Positions 52,150-59,989 of a stretch of 64,000 nucleotides of DNA are shown piece after piece. Source of the stretch: an uncultured Dehalococcoidia bacterium (GTDB taxonomy: Bacteria > Chloroflexota > Dehalococcoidia > Lucifugimonadales > UBA3495); the NCBI GenBank assembly GCA_958296225.1, contig OY282456.1, forward strand, positions 1,054,001 to 1,118,000, read 5' to 3'. The first letter of the stretch is position 1; each line of letters begins with the position of its first letter. A model generated the notes under the pieces. That model ran no database searches. It was not told where the DNA came from and saw nothing but the letters and a program-made list of their open reading frames with translations. Both the position numbers and the translations under genes were made by a program.

Positions 52150-53019
52150 ATGTTTGACACGATTCGCCGGAGCTTCAGGCTCGTTAAAGTTTGCCTTCAC
52201 GTCCTGGCGGTTGACAAGGAGCTCGTCCTGTTTCCCATCTTTTCTTCAATCGGAGTGGTTCTTGTCCTGCTGACGTTCGTGGGAGTCGGGGTCGGGAGCG
52301 GCGCTTTCAATCGGATTGGGGCCGCCGACCTTGTTGTCGTCTTCGTGTTCTATGTCCTCGCCTACTTCATCATCATCTTTTTCAACAGTGCGCTCGTGTT
52401 TGCCGCGCACGAGAGGCTGGCCGGGGGCGACCCTAATATCCGCTCCGGCCTGGAGGGAGCATCGCGCCGTATTGGCACAATACTAGTGTGGGCCCTCATC
52501 GCGGCAACCGTCGGGCTAATCCTGAACATCCTGTCAAATCAGGCGCGCGAGCGCGGCGGCGTCACGGGCTTTATCAGCGAGATTATCATTTCCTTATTAG
52601 GGGCCGCCTGGACGCTCACGACCTACTTTATTGTACCGCTGATGGTCATTGAGCAGCGTCCGCTCGGTGATGCGTTCAAGACGTCGCTCTCAATGCTCCG
52701 TCGCACATGGGGCGAGCAAGTGGTGGCCGGCTTTGGCCTGGGCCTCGTGGCGTTGGTGGCCTACATCGCGGCCGGCGTGGTCACCGTGCTGCTGCTGATT
52801 ATCCTGTCGTCCCTGGGCGCCGTTGGCATCATCACGGCGGTTGTCATTGGCGTTGTGCTGTTCGCCAGCGTTTTCCTGATATTGACGACGGTGGAGGGTA
52901 TCTACAAGGCAGCGCTATACAACTACGCCACCAACGGCGAGGTTCCGAGCCTGTTCCCGGACGACGTAATACGGGGCGCGTTCCGCGCGAGAGATAGAGA
53001 AATAGTTCGGGATTTTTGA
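52150..53019 (+). CDS. DUF6159-like integral membrane protein
   Basis: 289 residues from ATG 52150, where the family start MFDTIRRSFRLVK lies; no Shine-Dalgarno is seen. Six or so hydrophobic segments: around 30-50, 60-85, 120-140, 160-185, 215-240 and 245-270. A conserved GEQVVAGFGLG precedes the last pair. Such proteins resemble glycerophosphodiesterase membrane-domain or DUF6159 families of unknown role. Its last 97 bp overlap an opposing reading frame. Conserved C-terminus EVPSLFPDDVIRGAF. Confidence 0.8.
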   Translation: MFDTIRRSFRLVKVCLHVLAVDKELVLFPIFSSIGVVLVLLTFVGVGVGSGAFNRIGAADLVVVFVFYVLAYFIIIFFNSALVFAAHERLAGGDPNIRSGLEGASRRIGTILVWALIAATVGLILNILSNQARERGGVTGFISEIIISLLGAAWTLTTYFIVPLMVIEQRPLGDAFKTSLSMLRRTWGEQVVAGFGLGLVALVAYIAAGVVTVLLLIILSSLGAVGIITAVVIGVVLFASVFLILTTVEGIYKAALYNYATNGEVPSLFPDDVIRGAFRARDREIVRDF

Positions 53020-53321
53020 TGCGCTCGCCTTGAGCATCCCGCAGCTGCGGGATGGCAGTCGGGTTTGTGCAGGTCGCTGGCAGAGTTGAATTCCGTGGTT
53101 AACAGCGGCTCAGACAACCGCCGTTGCAACCGACTTACTACCCGAAACAGGTCGCGGTGGCTTGCGTTCGTCCATCCGTAATGATTAGCGGCAGCCTTGA
53201 CGTTGTGGGCGGTGGCGCACCACAGCATTTCCGACCTGATGAGTGGGGCGGCGGCGATGGAGTAATCGCCGGCGGCGTCCAAGAACTGGTAAGCGGCGCG
53301 GAGATGAGTTACCGCATCCAT
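52923..53321 (-). pseudogene. HEPN-like small helical protein, C-terminus lost
   Basis: The first ~85 residues (ATG 53321, MDAVTHLRAAYQFLDAAGDY, then HNVKAAANHYGWTNASHRDLF, EPLLTTEFNSASDLH) form a plausible all-helical HEPN/PaREP1-like domain. After SASDLH the sequence turns to low-quality residues and runs into the end of the opposite gene, so the C-terminal helix is missing or displaced by indel. Related in layout to the remnant at 34207-34555. Homologous part likely ends near 53060. Confidence 0.5.
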
Positions 53322-53506
53322 CAGCCCGCCGGCTCCATTTGCTGCATAGTGGGTTCCTCCTGCTTTGCCTATTCTGCTGCGATTACCCCGTCGTCCGAAT
53401 TATTTATAACGACGTGCCGGATAGACTGGGATTATACTATCCGTCCGTTGCCGCCCGCTGCTTCGCCATTTATAATGCCGGCGACACCGAACCGGCTGGA
53501 TTAACG

Positions 53507-54349
53507 ATGCTGCTTACCATTGACATCGGCAACACTGCCGTTACCATTGGCGTGTTTCGCGACGGGACTGACGCTAACGGCGCCAGCCCGGCCGAAAGGC
53601 TGGCTACGACGCTGCGGGTGGCTACGGATTCGCGCCGGCTGGCCGACGAATACGGAATCCTGTTGAAAAACCTGCTGGAGTTTCGCGGTATTGCCGCCAC
53701 TGACATCAGCGCCGCCAGCATCTGCTCGGTGGTTCCGCCCCTTACCGGGCTGTTTGAGGATTTGTGCCGCCGGTTTTTTGGAGTTACGCCGCTGCAAGTT
53801 ACCTCGCAGATTGACTTGGGGATGCCGGTGCGCTATGACAACCCGCGGGACGTGGGGGCCGACCGCATCGTGGACGCCGTGGCGGCGGTGCGGCTCTACG
53901 GCGCGCCGGTCATCGTCGTTGACCTGGGCACCGCCACCGTATTTGATGCCGTTTCCCGGGATAAGGAATACCTGGGCGGGGCCATCGCGCCGGGTATCAA
54001 CCTGTCGGCCGACGCTCTGTATTACAACACGTCGCAACTGCGTCGGGTCGAATTGGTGGCGCCTCAGGAAGCGGTGGGGCGGAACACCACCACGTCGCTG
54101 CAGTCGGGCATTGTGCTGGGCTACGCCGGGCTGGTTACGGCGATGGTGGAGCGGTTCAAGGCCGAAATCGGCGCTGATGCCAGGGTGGTAGGCACGGGCG
54201 GACTGGTTACGGTCATATCCGACCATGCGCCGGTGTTTGACGACATCAACCAGGAATTGACGCTGGTGGGACTGGACATAATCTATCGGATGAATATGGT
54301 CAACACCCCTCACACCAGGCCCGCTCCGGCTGTGGTGAGCGGGGCTTAA
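53507..54349 (+). CDS. coaX: Type III pantothenate kinase
   Basis: 280 residues from ATG 53507. Acetate/sugar kinase-like actin fold: MLLTIDIGNT phosphate-1 motif, VIVVDLGTATVFDAV, GGAIAPGINLSADALYYNTSQL and RVVGTGGLV. Catalyses the first step of CoA biosynthesis; type III enzymes need a monovalent cation and are not feedback-inhibited by CoA. It is followed after 13 bp by coaBC, so the two form a CoA operon. TATACT at 53433-53438 may be the -10. Confidence 0.93.
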   Translation: MLLTIDIGNTAVTIGVFRDGTDANGASPAERLATTLRVATDSRRLADEYGILLKNLLEFRGIAATDISAASICSVVPPLTGLFEDLCRRFFGVTPLQVTSQIDLGMPVRYDNPRDVGADRIVDAVAAVRLYGAPVIVVDLGTATVFDAVSRDKEYLGGAIAPGINLSADALYYNTSQLRRVELVAPQEAVGRNTTTSLQSGIVLGYAGLVTAMVERFKAEIGADARVVGTGGLVTVISDHAPVFDDINQELTLVGLDIIYRMNMVNTPHTRPAPAVVSGA

Positions 54350-54362
54350 TCAGGTGGCTGCT

Positions 54363-55574
54363 ATGGAATCGGCGCTGGCCGGGAAAAATATTGTTCTGGG
54401 GGTTACGGGCAGCATTGCGTGCTACAAGGCGCTGGACCTGGCCAGCAAGCTGGCGCAGGCCGGGGCCAACGTTGAAACGATGCTGAGTTACGGGGCCACT
54501 CAGTTTGTTACGCCGCTGGCTTTTCGCAGCCTGACGCACCGGAGCGTCGTTACCGATACGTTTGACGCCGACTCAGAGCATAGCGTTGAGCACGTTGCCC
54601 TGGCGCGCTGGGCCGACATCGTGGTGATTGCGCCGGCGACGGTGCATTGCATCGCCAAGCTGGCCGCCGGGTTGGCCGACGACCCGTTGACTACCACGGT
54701 TATTGCCACCGCGGCCCCGCTGCTGGTGGCTCCGGCGATGGACGCCAATATGTATGACCATCCGGCGACGCGGGAAAACGTGGCCCGGCTGCGCAGCCGG
54801 GGCGTGTTTCTGGCCGGGCCGGCGCCGGGCCGGTTGGCGTCCGGGCTGATGGGCATGGGTCGGCTGGTGGAGCCGGCCGACTTGCTGGGTCATATCGCCG
54901 CCGCGCTGGGCAAGGACGGCGACCTGGCCGGGCGCCGGGTTATCGTCAGCGCCGGCGGCACGCAGGAGGCCATTGACCCGGTGCGGGTGATTACGAACCA
55001 TTCCTCCGGGCGCATGGGGTTCGCCGTGGCCGAGGCGGCGCGAGACCGGGGCGCGGACGTGGTGCTGGTGACCGCTCCAACTGCTCTGCCCCCCCTCCCA
55101 CTGGTGCGGGTAGTGCCGGTGCGCTCGGCGCAGGATATGTGCGACGCAGTGCTGGCGGAAACGCCGGCGGCGGATGCGCTGATAATGGCCGCCGCCGTCG
55201 CCGATTACCGCCCGGCAATGGCAGCCGAGCAGAAAATCAAAAAGACCGCCGCCGATGAGATGTCCATCGACCTGGAGAAGACCACCGATATTCTGGCTAC
55301 CGCCAGGGGAAACTTCATCAGGGTTGGGTTTTCTGCGGAGAGTGAAAATCTGGAGGCCAACGCCGCCGACAAGGTGCGCCGCAAGGAGCTGGACCTCATC
55401 GTTGCCAACGACATCACGGAAGAAGGCAGCGGCTTCGGCGTTGACACGAACCGGGTGGTTTTGATTGACCGGGAGTTGCAGGCCGAACGGCTGCCGCTGC
55501 TCAGCAAATACGAGGTTGGGCACCGGATACTGGACCGGGTATCGGCGCTGCTGCGGGGCCGGGTTACGAACTGA
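54363..55574 (+). CDS. coaBC: Bifunctional phosphopantothenoylcysteine decarboxylase/phosphopantothenate-cysteine ligase
   Basis: 403 residues from ATG 54363 (AGGTGG upstream). CoaC flavoprotein half: VLGVTGSIACYKALDL, APATVHCIAKLAAG (catalytic His region), PAMDANMYDHPATRENV. CoaB half from ~185: VIVSAGGTQEAIDPVRVITNHSSGRMG and the KIKK motif with an acidic tail. Converts 4'-phosphopantothenate to 4'-phosphopantetheine with Cys. Third and second step enzymes are fused as usual. Forms an operon with coaX. Confidence 0.94.
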   Translation: MESALAGKNIVLGVTGSIACYKALDLASKLAQAGANVETMLSYGATQFVTPLAFRSLTHRSVVTDTFDADSEHSVEHVALARWADIVVIAPATVHCIAKLAAGLADDPLTTTVIATAAPLLVAPAMDANMYDHPATRENVARLRSRGVFLAGPAPGRLASGLMGMGRLVEPADLLGHIAAALGKDGDLAGRRVIVSAGGTQEAIDPVRVITNHSSGRMGFAVAEAARDRGADVVLVTAPTALPPLPLVRVVPVRSAQDMCDAVLAETPAADALIMAAAVADYRPAMAAEQKIKKTAADEMSIDLEKTTDILATARGNFIRVGFSAESENLEANAADKVRRKELDLIVANDITEEGSGFGVDTNRVVLIDRELQAERLPLLSKYEVGHRILDRVSALLRGRVTN

Positions 55575-55958
55575 CCGGGATGCAACAGGATGGACAGGAT
55601 GATGCCGATTGCGCTGTACCGGATTCCGGCGCAAGAGGGGTTCAGCCTGGTTGGGGATGGCGGCTCCTTTGGCTTTGGCGCCTTTGGGGATTTGGTCGGC
55701 GATGGTCAGGCGATAGGGTGCGATGTCGGGCGAAAGGTTTGCGGTGGACCGGGTTTCAGGGATTATCAGCCCTACGGCCGGAGGTTCTGCGCTGGGGTTT
55801 TTAGCTCGGTATTTTCCATGCCCGAAGCATGGGGCGCTGTGGCTGACGCCGTGGCCGGAGCGACTACGCCGGTTAATGAGATCGGCGACAGTCTCAACGA
55901 GCCGGTAGCGACTTGGATGCTGAAAGTGGCCGTGATTACCTGAAACCCGGTCGGGGTC

Positions 55959-55986
55959 TTGCTTTTTCGCCTGACGTGGCTATAAT
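55959..55986 (+). promoter_or_regulatory. Promoter-like pair in the gene-free region
   Basis: TTGCTT (55959-55964), 16-bp spacer, TATAAT (55981-55986). It points at no clear gene; a short transcript or the distant LLM gene at 56323 could be its product. Confidence 0.4.
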
Positions 55987-56172
55987 AGCACGGGAGTTCT
56001 GGCGGGCGCAAGGGGCAATTTTACAGCGATGGACAGGATTTTTCTGATGGGGACGGGCAGGATTAGCATAGTGCATATACTGTACCCTGACGAGTCCGGC
56101 CCAGCTAAAAACTCTAACGACGACCATTGCATTTTTGCCGGGGTTGCGGTTTTCGTCGGCGGAGTTTATCAC

Positions 56173-56200
56173 TTGACTAGAGCGGTAGAAGACCTATGGT
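56173..56200 (+). promoter_or_regulatory. Candidate promoter for the LLM gene
   Basis: TTGACT (56173-56178), 16-bp spacer, TATGGT (56195-56200), about 120 bp before ATG 56323. The leader between is GC-rich with self-complementary CCGGCC/GGCCGG segments. Confidence 0.45.
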
Positions 56201-56322
56201 ATGGTATCAGGGAACCTCTCCGTTCGCTTGACCGGCAATGCTGTCGCCCGGCCGGTATGGCCCGGTGGCATGGCCGGACGGGGCAACGGTGGCAGGTTTA
56301 ATCACTTTACCGGAGATTGCAA

Positions 56323-57258
56323 ATGCGTATTGGCGTTTTCGTGGGCGCATCCGTCGCCGATTTGATGGGGCTGGATGAACTTATCGACCGTATCAAGCAG
56401 GCCGAAACCGATGGGTTCGACAGCTTTTGGGTACCCCACATCTCGGCCCGCGGCTATGATGCCTTGACCGTGCTGGCACTGGCCGGCGCGCAGACCAGCC
56501 GCATTGAGCTGGGCGTGGGCGTGGTGCCTACTTATCCGAGGCACCCGGCGGCGCTGGCGCAGCAGGCGTTGACCACGGCAGCAGCAGCCGGCAGCCGGTT
56601 GGTCCTGGGTATCGGCCCGTCGCATCGTCCGGGCATTGAGGATAGTTTCGGCTTGTCCTACGACCGTCCGGCCCGGCATATCCGGGAGTACCTGTCTGTC
56701 CTGCGCCCACTGATGGCGGAGGGGCGCGTCCGGTTTTCCGGCGAGTTTTACAACGTGAACGCCGAGTTGGACGTGCCTAATCGTCCGACGTGCCCGGTGT
56801 TGATTGCGGCACTGGCGCCCCGGATGCTGCGTCTGGCCGGCGAACGGGCCGACGGCACCATCACCTGGATGGCCGGGCCGCGCACGATACGGGAACACAT
56901 TGCGCCGCGCATCAACGGCTCTGCCGATGCCGCCGGGCGGGAGGCCGCGCCGCGCATCTGCGTCGGCCTGCCCACTACGGTATGCGACGATGAGGCCGCG
57001 GGCCGGCGGGAGGCGGCTGAGTCATACGGGCGCTACGGCCAGCTGGTCAACTATCGCCGGGTACTGGACATTGAGGGTGTGGAAGGGCCGTCGGAGGTGG
57101 CAGTGGTGGGCAATGAGGATTCATTGCGCCGGCAGCTGGAGGAGTTCGCCGCCGGCGGCGCTACCGATTTTGTCGCCAACATTTTTGCGGCCGGCAATGA
57201 CGCGGAGTCCGGCGCGCGCACCTACGCCGCCCTCAAAGACCTGGTGGGCAAGGTATAA
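56323..57258 (+). CDS. LLM-class F420-dependent oxidoreductase
   Basis: 311 residues from ATG 56323 (GGAGATT upstream). LLM TIM-barrel with the F420-type features MRIGVFVGAS, FDSFWVPHISARGYDALTVLALAG, LGVGVVPTYPRHPAALAQQALT and LVLGIGPSHRPGIED. Similar to TIGR03564-type F420-linked oxidoreductases by layout. A convergent second F420-type gene lies at 57321-58187, with a palindromic repeat between. Substrate unknown. Confidence 0.88.
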   Translation: MRIGVFVGASVADLMGLDELIDRIKQAETDGFDSFWVPHISARGYDALTVLALAGAQTSRIELGVGVVPTYPRHPAALAQQALTTAAAAGSRLVLGIGPSHRPGIEDSFGLSYDRPARHIREYLSVLRPLMAEGRVRFSGEFYNVNAELDVPNRPTCPVLIAALAPRMLRLAGERADGTITWMAGPRTIREHIAPRINGSADAAGREAAPRICVGLPTTVCDDEAAGRREAAESYGRYGQLVNYRRVLDIEGVEGPSEVAVVGNEDSLRRQLEEFAAGGATDFVANIFAAGNDAESGARTYAALKDLVGKV

Positions 57259-57264
57259 ATAGAT

Positions 57265-57292
57265 GCCGGGGCGAATAGTTATTCGCCCCGGC
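57265..57292. repeat. Palindromic repeat, GGGGCGAAT hairpin
   Basis: Perfect 12-bp stem (57265-57276 with 57281-57292) and a 4-nt loop, between two convergent LLM genes. It shares the GGGGCGAAT/ATTCGCCCC core with 10105-10134. It could end both transcripts although no T-run is present. Confidence 0.85.
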
Positions 57293-57320
57293 CCGGCTGC
57301 CGGCGGTGTCCGGGCAGTTG

Positions 57321-58187
57321 CTAGCTGACGGCCTCTTTGAATCTGCGGATGGCATCGATATGCTGGTCGGGGCCTTTGAGGCCGGCGCGCATAGTGTTGA
57401 AGGACAGGTGCGTTGCGCCGGCATCATCCCAGGCGCTGCCGAGACGGTTCCAGTCGTCCGGGTTGTCGCTGTCCATAAGGGCGACGCGGCCCTCGATGCC
57501 GATGTCGGCCGGGTTGCGACCGTAGCCTTCGGCCAGGGCGCGCATCTCGGCGATGCGTTCCTGACCGGCGCCGTCGGGCTGGAACTGGGGGAACCAGCCG
57601 TCGCCCATGCGGGCGATGCGCCGGACGACCTGGGGCGCGCCGCCGCCGAACCATACCGGGATGGGCCGCTGGACGGGCAGAGGGTTGATGCCGGCGTGGG
57701 TAATTTTGTGGTAGCGCCCTTCGTAGTTGACCACTTCCTGAGTCCAGAGCAGGCGCAGGACTTCAATCTGCTCGGCGGAGCGGCGGCCCCGGTTCTCCCA
57801 GGTTTCGCCCAGGGCCTCGTATTCAACATTGTTCCAGCCGACGCCGATGCCCAGGCGCAGGCGGCCGCCGGTGAGCACGTCCACCTCGGCGGTTTGCTTG
57901 GCCACCAGGGCGGTTTGACGCTGGGGCAGGATGATGATGCCGGTGCACATCTCGATTTTCTCGGTAACGGCGGCCAGGTATCCGAACATTACGAAGGGTT
58001 CATGGAACATATCGTCGCTGCTGTAGGGGCGGTCCCATCCGGGCCGCTGGCTGATGTCAGCGCCCAGCACGTGGTCGAATACCAGCAGATGCGCGTAGCC
58101 CAGTTCCTCGGCGGCCTGGGCAAAATCCTTGACGGCGGCCGGGTCGGCGCCGATTTCGGTTTGGGGGAAGATGGCTCCCAGTTGCAT
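57321..58187 (-). CDS. LLM-class F420-dependent oxidoreductase (TIGR03619-like)
   Basis: 288 residues. Features of the TIGR03619 group: MQLGAIFPQTEIGADP, ELGYAHLLVFDHVLGAD, FGYLAAVTEKIEMCTGIIILPQRQTALVAKQTAEVDVLTGGRLRLGIGVGWN (given by position ~75-125) and PVWFGGGAP. Start ATG 58187 behind GGAG. Downstream of the small gene at 58203 by 15 bp, probably co-transcribed. Confidence 0.9.
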   Translation of the reverse strand: MQLGAIFPQTEIGADPAAVKDFAQAAEELGYAHLLVFDHVLGADISQRPGWDRPYSSDDMFHEPFVMFGYLAAVTEKIEMCTGIIILPQRQTALVAKQTAEVDVLTGGRLRLGIGVGWNNVEYEALGETWENRGRRSAEQIEVLRLLWTQEVVNYEGRYHKITHAGINPLPVQRPIPVWFGGGAPQVVRRIARMGDGWFPQFQPDGAGQERIAEMRALAEGYGRNPADIGIEGRVALMDSDNPDDWNRLGSAWDDAGATHLSFNTMRAGLKGPDQHIDAIRRFKEAVS

Positions 58188-58202
58188 GGTGAGGCTCCTG
58201 AT

Positions 58203-58550
58203 TTAGTTGGGGTTTTCGAGGTTGACGTTTGACCAGTTGGTGGCAAAGACCTGGAGGACAATGCCGCCCCAGAAAAGGGGGAGGTTGTCGCTACTGGTAA
58301 TCGTTTCGTCGGGGAGCCAACCCGCGCCTGGCATCCGGGTCTTTTCGTTAACTGCCAGCGCGGAGAGCCACGGCAAACCTTTCGGGCGGCAGATTTCGTC
58401 CCTGATGTAATTGAGTTGGCGGCCAAGGCCCATAGGCATCAGCCCGACTTCATCCGCAATTTCGAGATAGGTAGCGGTTCGCCTTTCGCCGGCACATTGT
58501 TTCAGGTATTCAAACACGTCTAGGGTTTTAGCGGGCATTAGGCCGGGCAT
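58203..58550 (-). CDS. Small winged-helix-like hypothetical protein
   Basis: 115 residues from ATG 58550, chosen because GGAGG precedes it; a TTG 63 bp earlier is possible. Contains an HTH-like unit (TATYLEIADEVGLMPMGLGRQLNYIRDEIC) followed by GLPWLSALAVNEKTRMPGAGW, a layout shared with small proteins resembling the DNA-binding part of alkyltransferase-like proteins, but without a PCHR motif. The C-terminal half is Trp/Phe-rich. Function unknown. Confidence 0.7.
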   Translation of the reverse strand: MPGLMPAKTLDVFEYLKQCAGERRTATYLEIADEVGLMPMGLGRQLNYIRDEICRPKGLPWLSALAVNEKTRMPGAGWLPDETITSSDNLPLFWGGIVLQVFATNWSNVNLENPN

Positions 58551-58765
58551 ATCAATCGCCTCCAATTGGGCTAGTATCGGAGCTAGTATCCCTTGGCCCT
58601 GACATATCGTCAAGGGCAGAGGGGCACTCGCGTACCCGCTTTCGGCGTGTTTCGCGGCGAGCCACGAAACACCCTACTTGTCGGCCCAACTGCATCCATT
58701 CCCTCTATCCCCTATCCCAGAAAATCAATCACCCAAAATCTTGCCCATCCTGCCTATCCCTGACG

Positions 58766-58795
58766 TTGCAGCTATTGGGCCGGCTCTGGTATAAT
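58766..58795 (+). promoter_or_regulatory. Promoter of tRNA-Gln
   Basis: TTGCAG (58766-58771), 18-bp spacer, TATAAT (58790-58795), 11 bp before the mature tRNA 5' end at 58807. Confidence 0.7.
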
Positions 58796-58806
58796 CAACC
58801 CGACGC

Positions 58807-58880
58807 TGGGGATTAGTCTAGCGGTAAGACGCCTGACTCTGGATTAGGTATCACAGGTTCGAATCCTGTATCCCCAGCCA
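58807..58880 (+). tRNA. tRNA-Gln (anticodon CTG)
   Basis: Full cloverleaf: acceptor TGGGGAT/ATCCCCA with U1-A72 typical of glutamine tRNAs, D arm with AGCGGTAAG, anticodon stem CCTGA/TTAGG with loop CTCTGGA giving CTG, T arm ACAGG-TTCGAAT-CCTGT, discriminator G, CCA encoded (58878-58880). Confidence 0.96.
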
Positions 58881-58907
58881 TTTTTCGTGACCGTTGGCCG
58901 TTGCGGG

Positions 58908-59660
58908 TCAGAGTTTGCCAGCGGAGCGCAACTGCCGCCGCGCTTTGCCGACGCCGCCGAACTTGAGGCGGAGCAGGCCCTTCACGTCCTCCCAGGCAGT
59001 GCGGATGATGCGGACGCGGCTATCGGGGTCGTCGGTCCAGCGCACCGGAACCTCACGGATGCGGTAGCCGCATTGCTGCGCCAGTATCAGCAGCTCGGAA
59101 TCGAAGAACCAGCCGTTGTCCTCCACCAGTGGCGCCAAGTCGTCCGCTGCCCGTCGGCCCACCGCCTTGAACCCGCATTGGGCGTCGCGGAATGGGGTGA
59201 AGAACAGGGCGCGAAAGAGCAGGCTGTATCCCCGCGACGTAATCTCCCGTTTCAAGGTACGCCCGATGACGTTGGAATCGGGCAGCAGCCGGGAGCCGAT
59301 GGCGATGTCGCAGTTCCCGTTGGCGATGGGGCCGACTAACTCCGGCAGGTGGCGCAGGTCGGTGGACAGGTCAACGTCCATGTAGGCCACGATGTCGGCG
59401 GCGCTTTCCGTCCACGCCCGGCGCAGGGCGCGTCCCCGGCCCCGCTGCTCCAAACGGATATAGCGCACCTCCGGGAGGGCGTCGGACAGCGCGGCGGCGG
59501 CGGCCAGCGTGCCATCGGTGGAACCGTTGTCGGCGACGACGATGCCCCAATCGTAGCCGGACATTTGAGACGACATAAAGTCGTGGAGCCGCCGCACGCT
59601 GACGGGCAAGGCGCGCTCCTCGTTAAGGCAAGGGATTACTGCGTCGAGAGTGGTGGGCAT
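58908..59660 (-). CDS. Family 2 glycosyltransferase (DPM1/DPG synthase-like)
   Basis: 250 residues. GT-A fold: DAVIPCLNEERALP, VVADNGSTDGT, GRGRALRRAW, and the DxD site YMDVDLSTDL; then SRLLPDSNVIGRTLKRE and FRDAQCGFKA. It resembles polyprenyl-phosphate glycosyltransferases that make lipid-linked sugar donors, but no membrane helices follow. TATAAT lies 10-16 bases before ATG 59660, suggesting a leaderless transcript. Convergent with the tRNA. Confidence 0.88.
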   Translation of the reverse strand: MPTTLDAVIPCLNEERALPVSVRRLHDFMSSQMSGYDWGIVVADNGSTDGTLAAAAALSDALPEVRYIRLEQRGRGRALRRAWTESAADIVAYMDVDLSTDLRHLPELVGPIANGNCDIAIGSRLLPDSNVIGRTLKREITSRGYSLLFRALFFTPFRDAQCGFKAVGRRAADDLAPLVEDNGWFFDSELLILAQQCGYRIREVPVRWTDDPDSRVRIIRTAWEDVKGLLRLKFGGVGKARRQLRSAGKL

Positions 59661-59727
59661 GGCGCGCGCATTATACCAACGGCGGCGGGGAATTGGGGCG
59701 GAATGGGGTTGCGCCGGGTTTTTAAAA

Positions 59728-59757
59728 TTGACAAGCGGCGGAATGCGGTGCTATATT
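59728..59757 (+). promoter_or_regulatory. Strong sigma70 promoter of korAB
   Basis: TTGACA (59728-59733), 18-bp spacer, TATATT (59752-59757). Transcription would start near 59764. Confidence 0.75.
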
Positions 59758-59856
59758 CCGTGTGCTAAACATTCGGCGCAATCGTGTTCACAGCGTTGAC
59801 TAGCGCATCGTTGACTCGAATGCAGCCCAACGGGGCATTTTTCCCGCGAAACAGAG

Positions 59857-59907
59857 GTTGGCGACCAACAACACCATCCCACCAGTCCGGGGGACGGTGT
59901 TATTTTG
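59857..59907 (+). promoter_or_regulatory. Hairpin leader with terminator-like structure
   Basis: A small hairpin GTTGG-CGA-CCAAC (59857-59869) is followed by an 11-bp stem with one mismatch (59870-59880 with 59891-59901, 10-nt loop) and ATTTTG. The layout resembles a transcription attenuator ~140 nt into the korA leader. No known riboswitch consensus was recognised. Confidence 0.45.
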
Positions 59908-59989
59908 TAACTACATTCGCCGACGTCCTGCTTGCGATTGGCGCCGCCCAGCAGTTAGCAGATTCCAGCCGGTTCGGAGGAACCCCCAG

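Larger units (their letters stand above)
55575..56322. other. Gene-free region between coaBC and an LLM gene
   Basis: 748 bp. Short open frames exist, but none has a ribosome site, family motif or consistent codon use. Bases 55763-55810 share a weak ~75-80% match with 48464-48510 (core CAGCCC-ACGGCCGG), hinting at a common decayed element. Two promoter-like pairs are listed separately. Nothing else recognised. Confidence 0.5.
59661..59989. other. Long leader region of korAB
   Basis: 329 bp. Contains the promoter at 59728-59757 and a two-hairpin leader at 59857-59907, leaving a 226-nt untranslated region before ATG 59990. No gene was found. Confidence 0.6.

Noticed and set aside
55580-55943. 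Overlapping short ORFs after coaBC
   Set aside because: No start signals, motifs or consistent codon usage; different frames are equally open.
58614-58765. Possible small RNA upstream of the tRNA
   Set aside because: No promoter-terminator pair or strong structure; only the tRNA promoter is supported.
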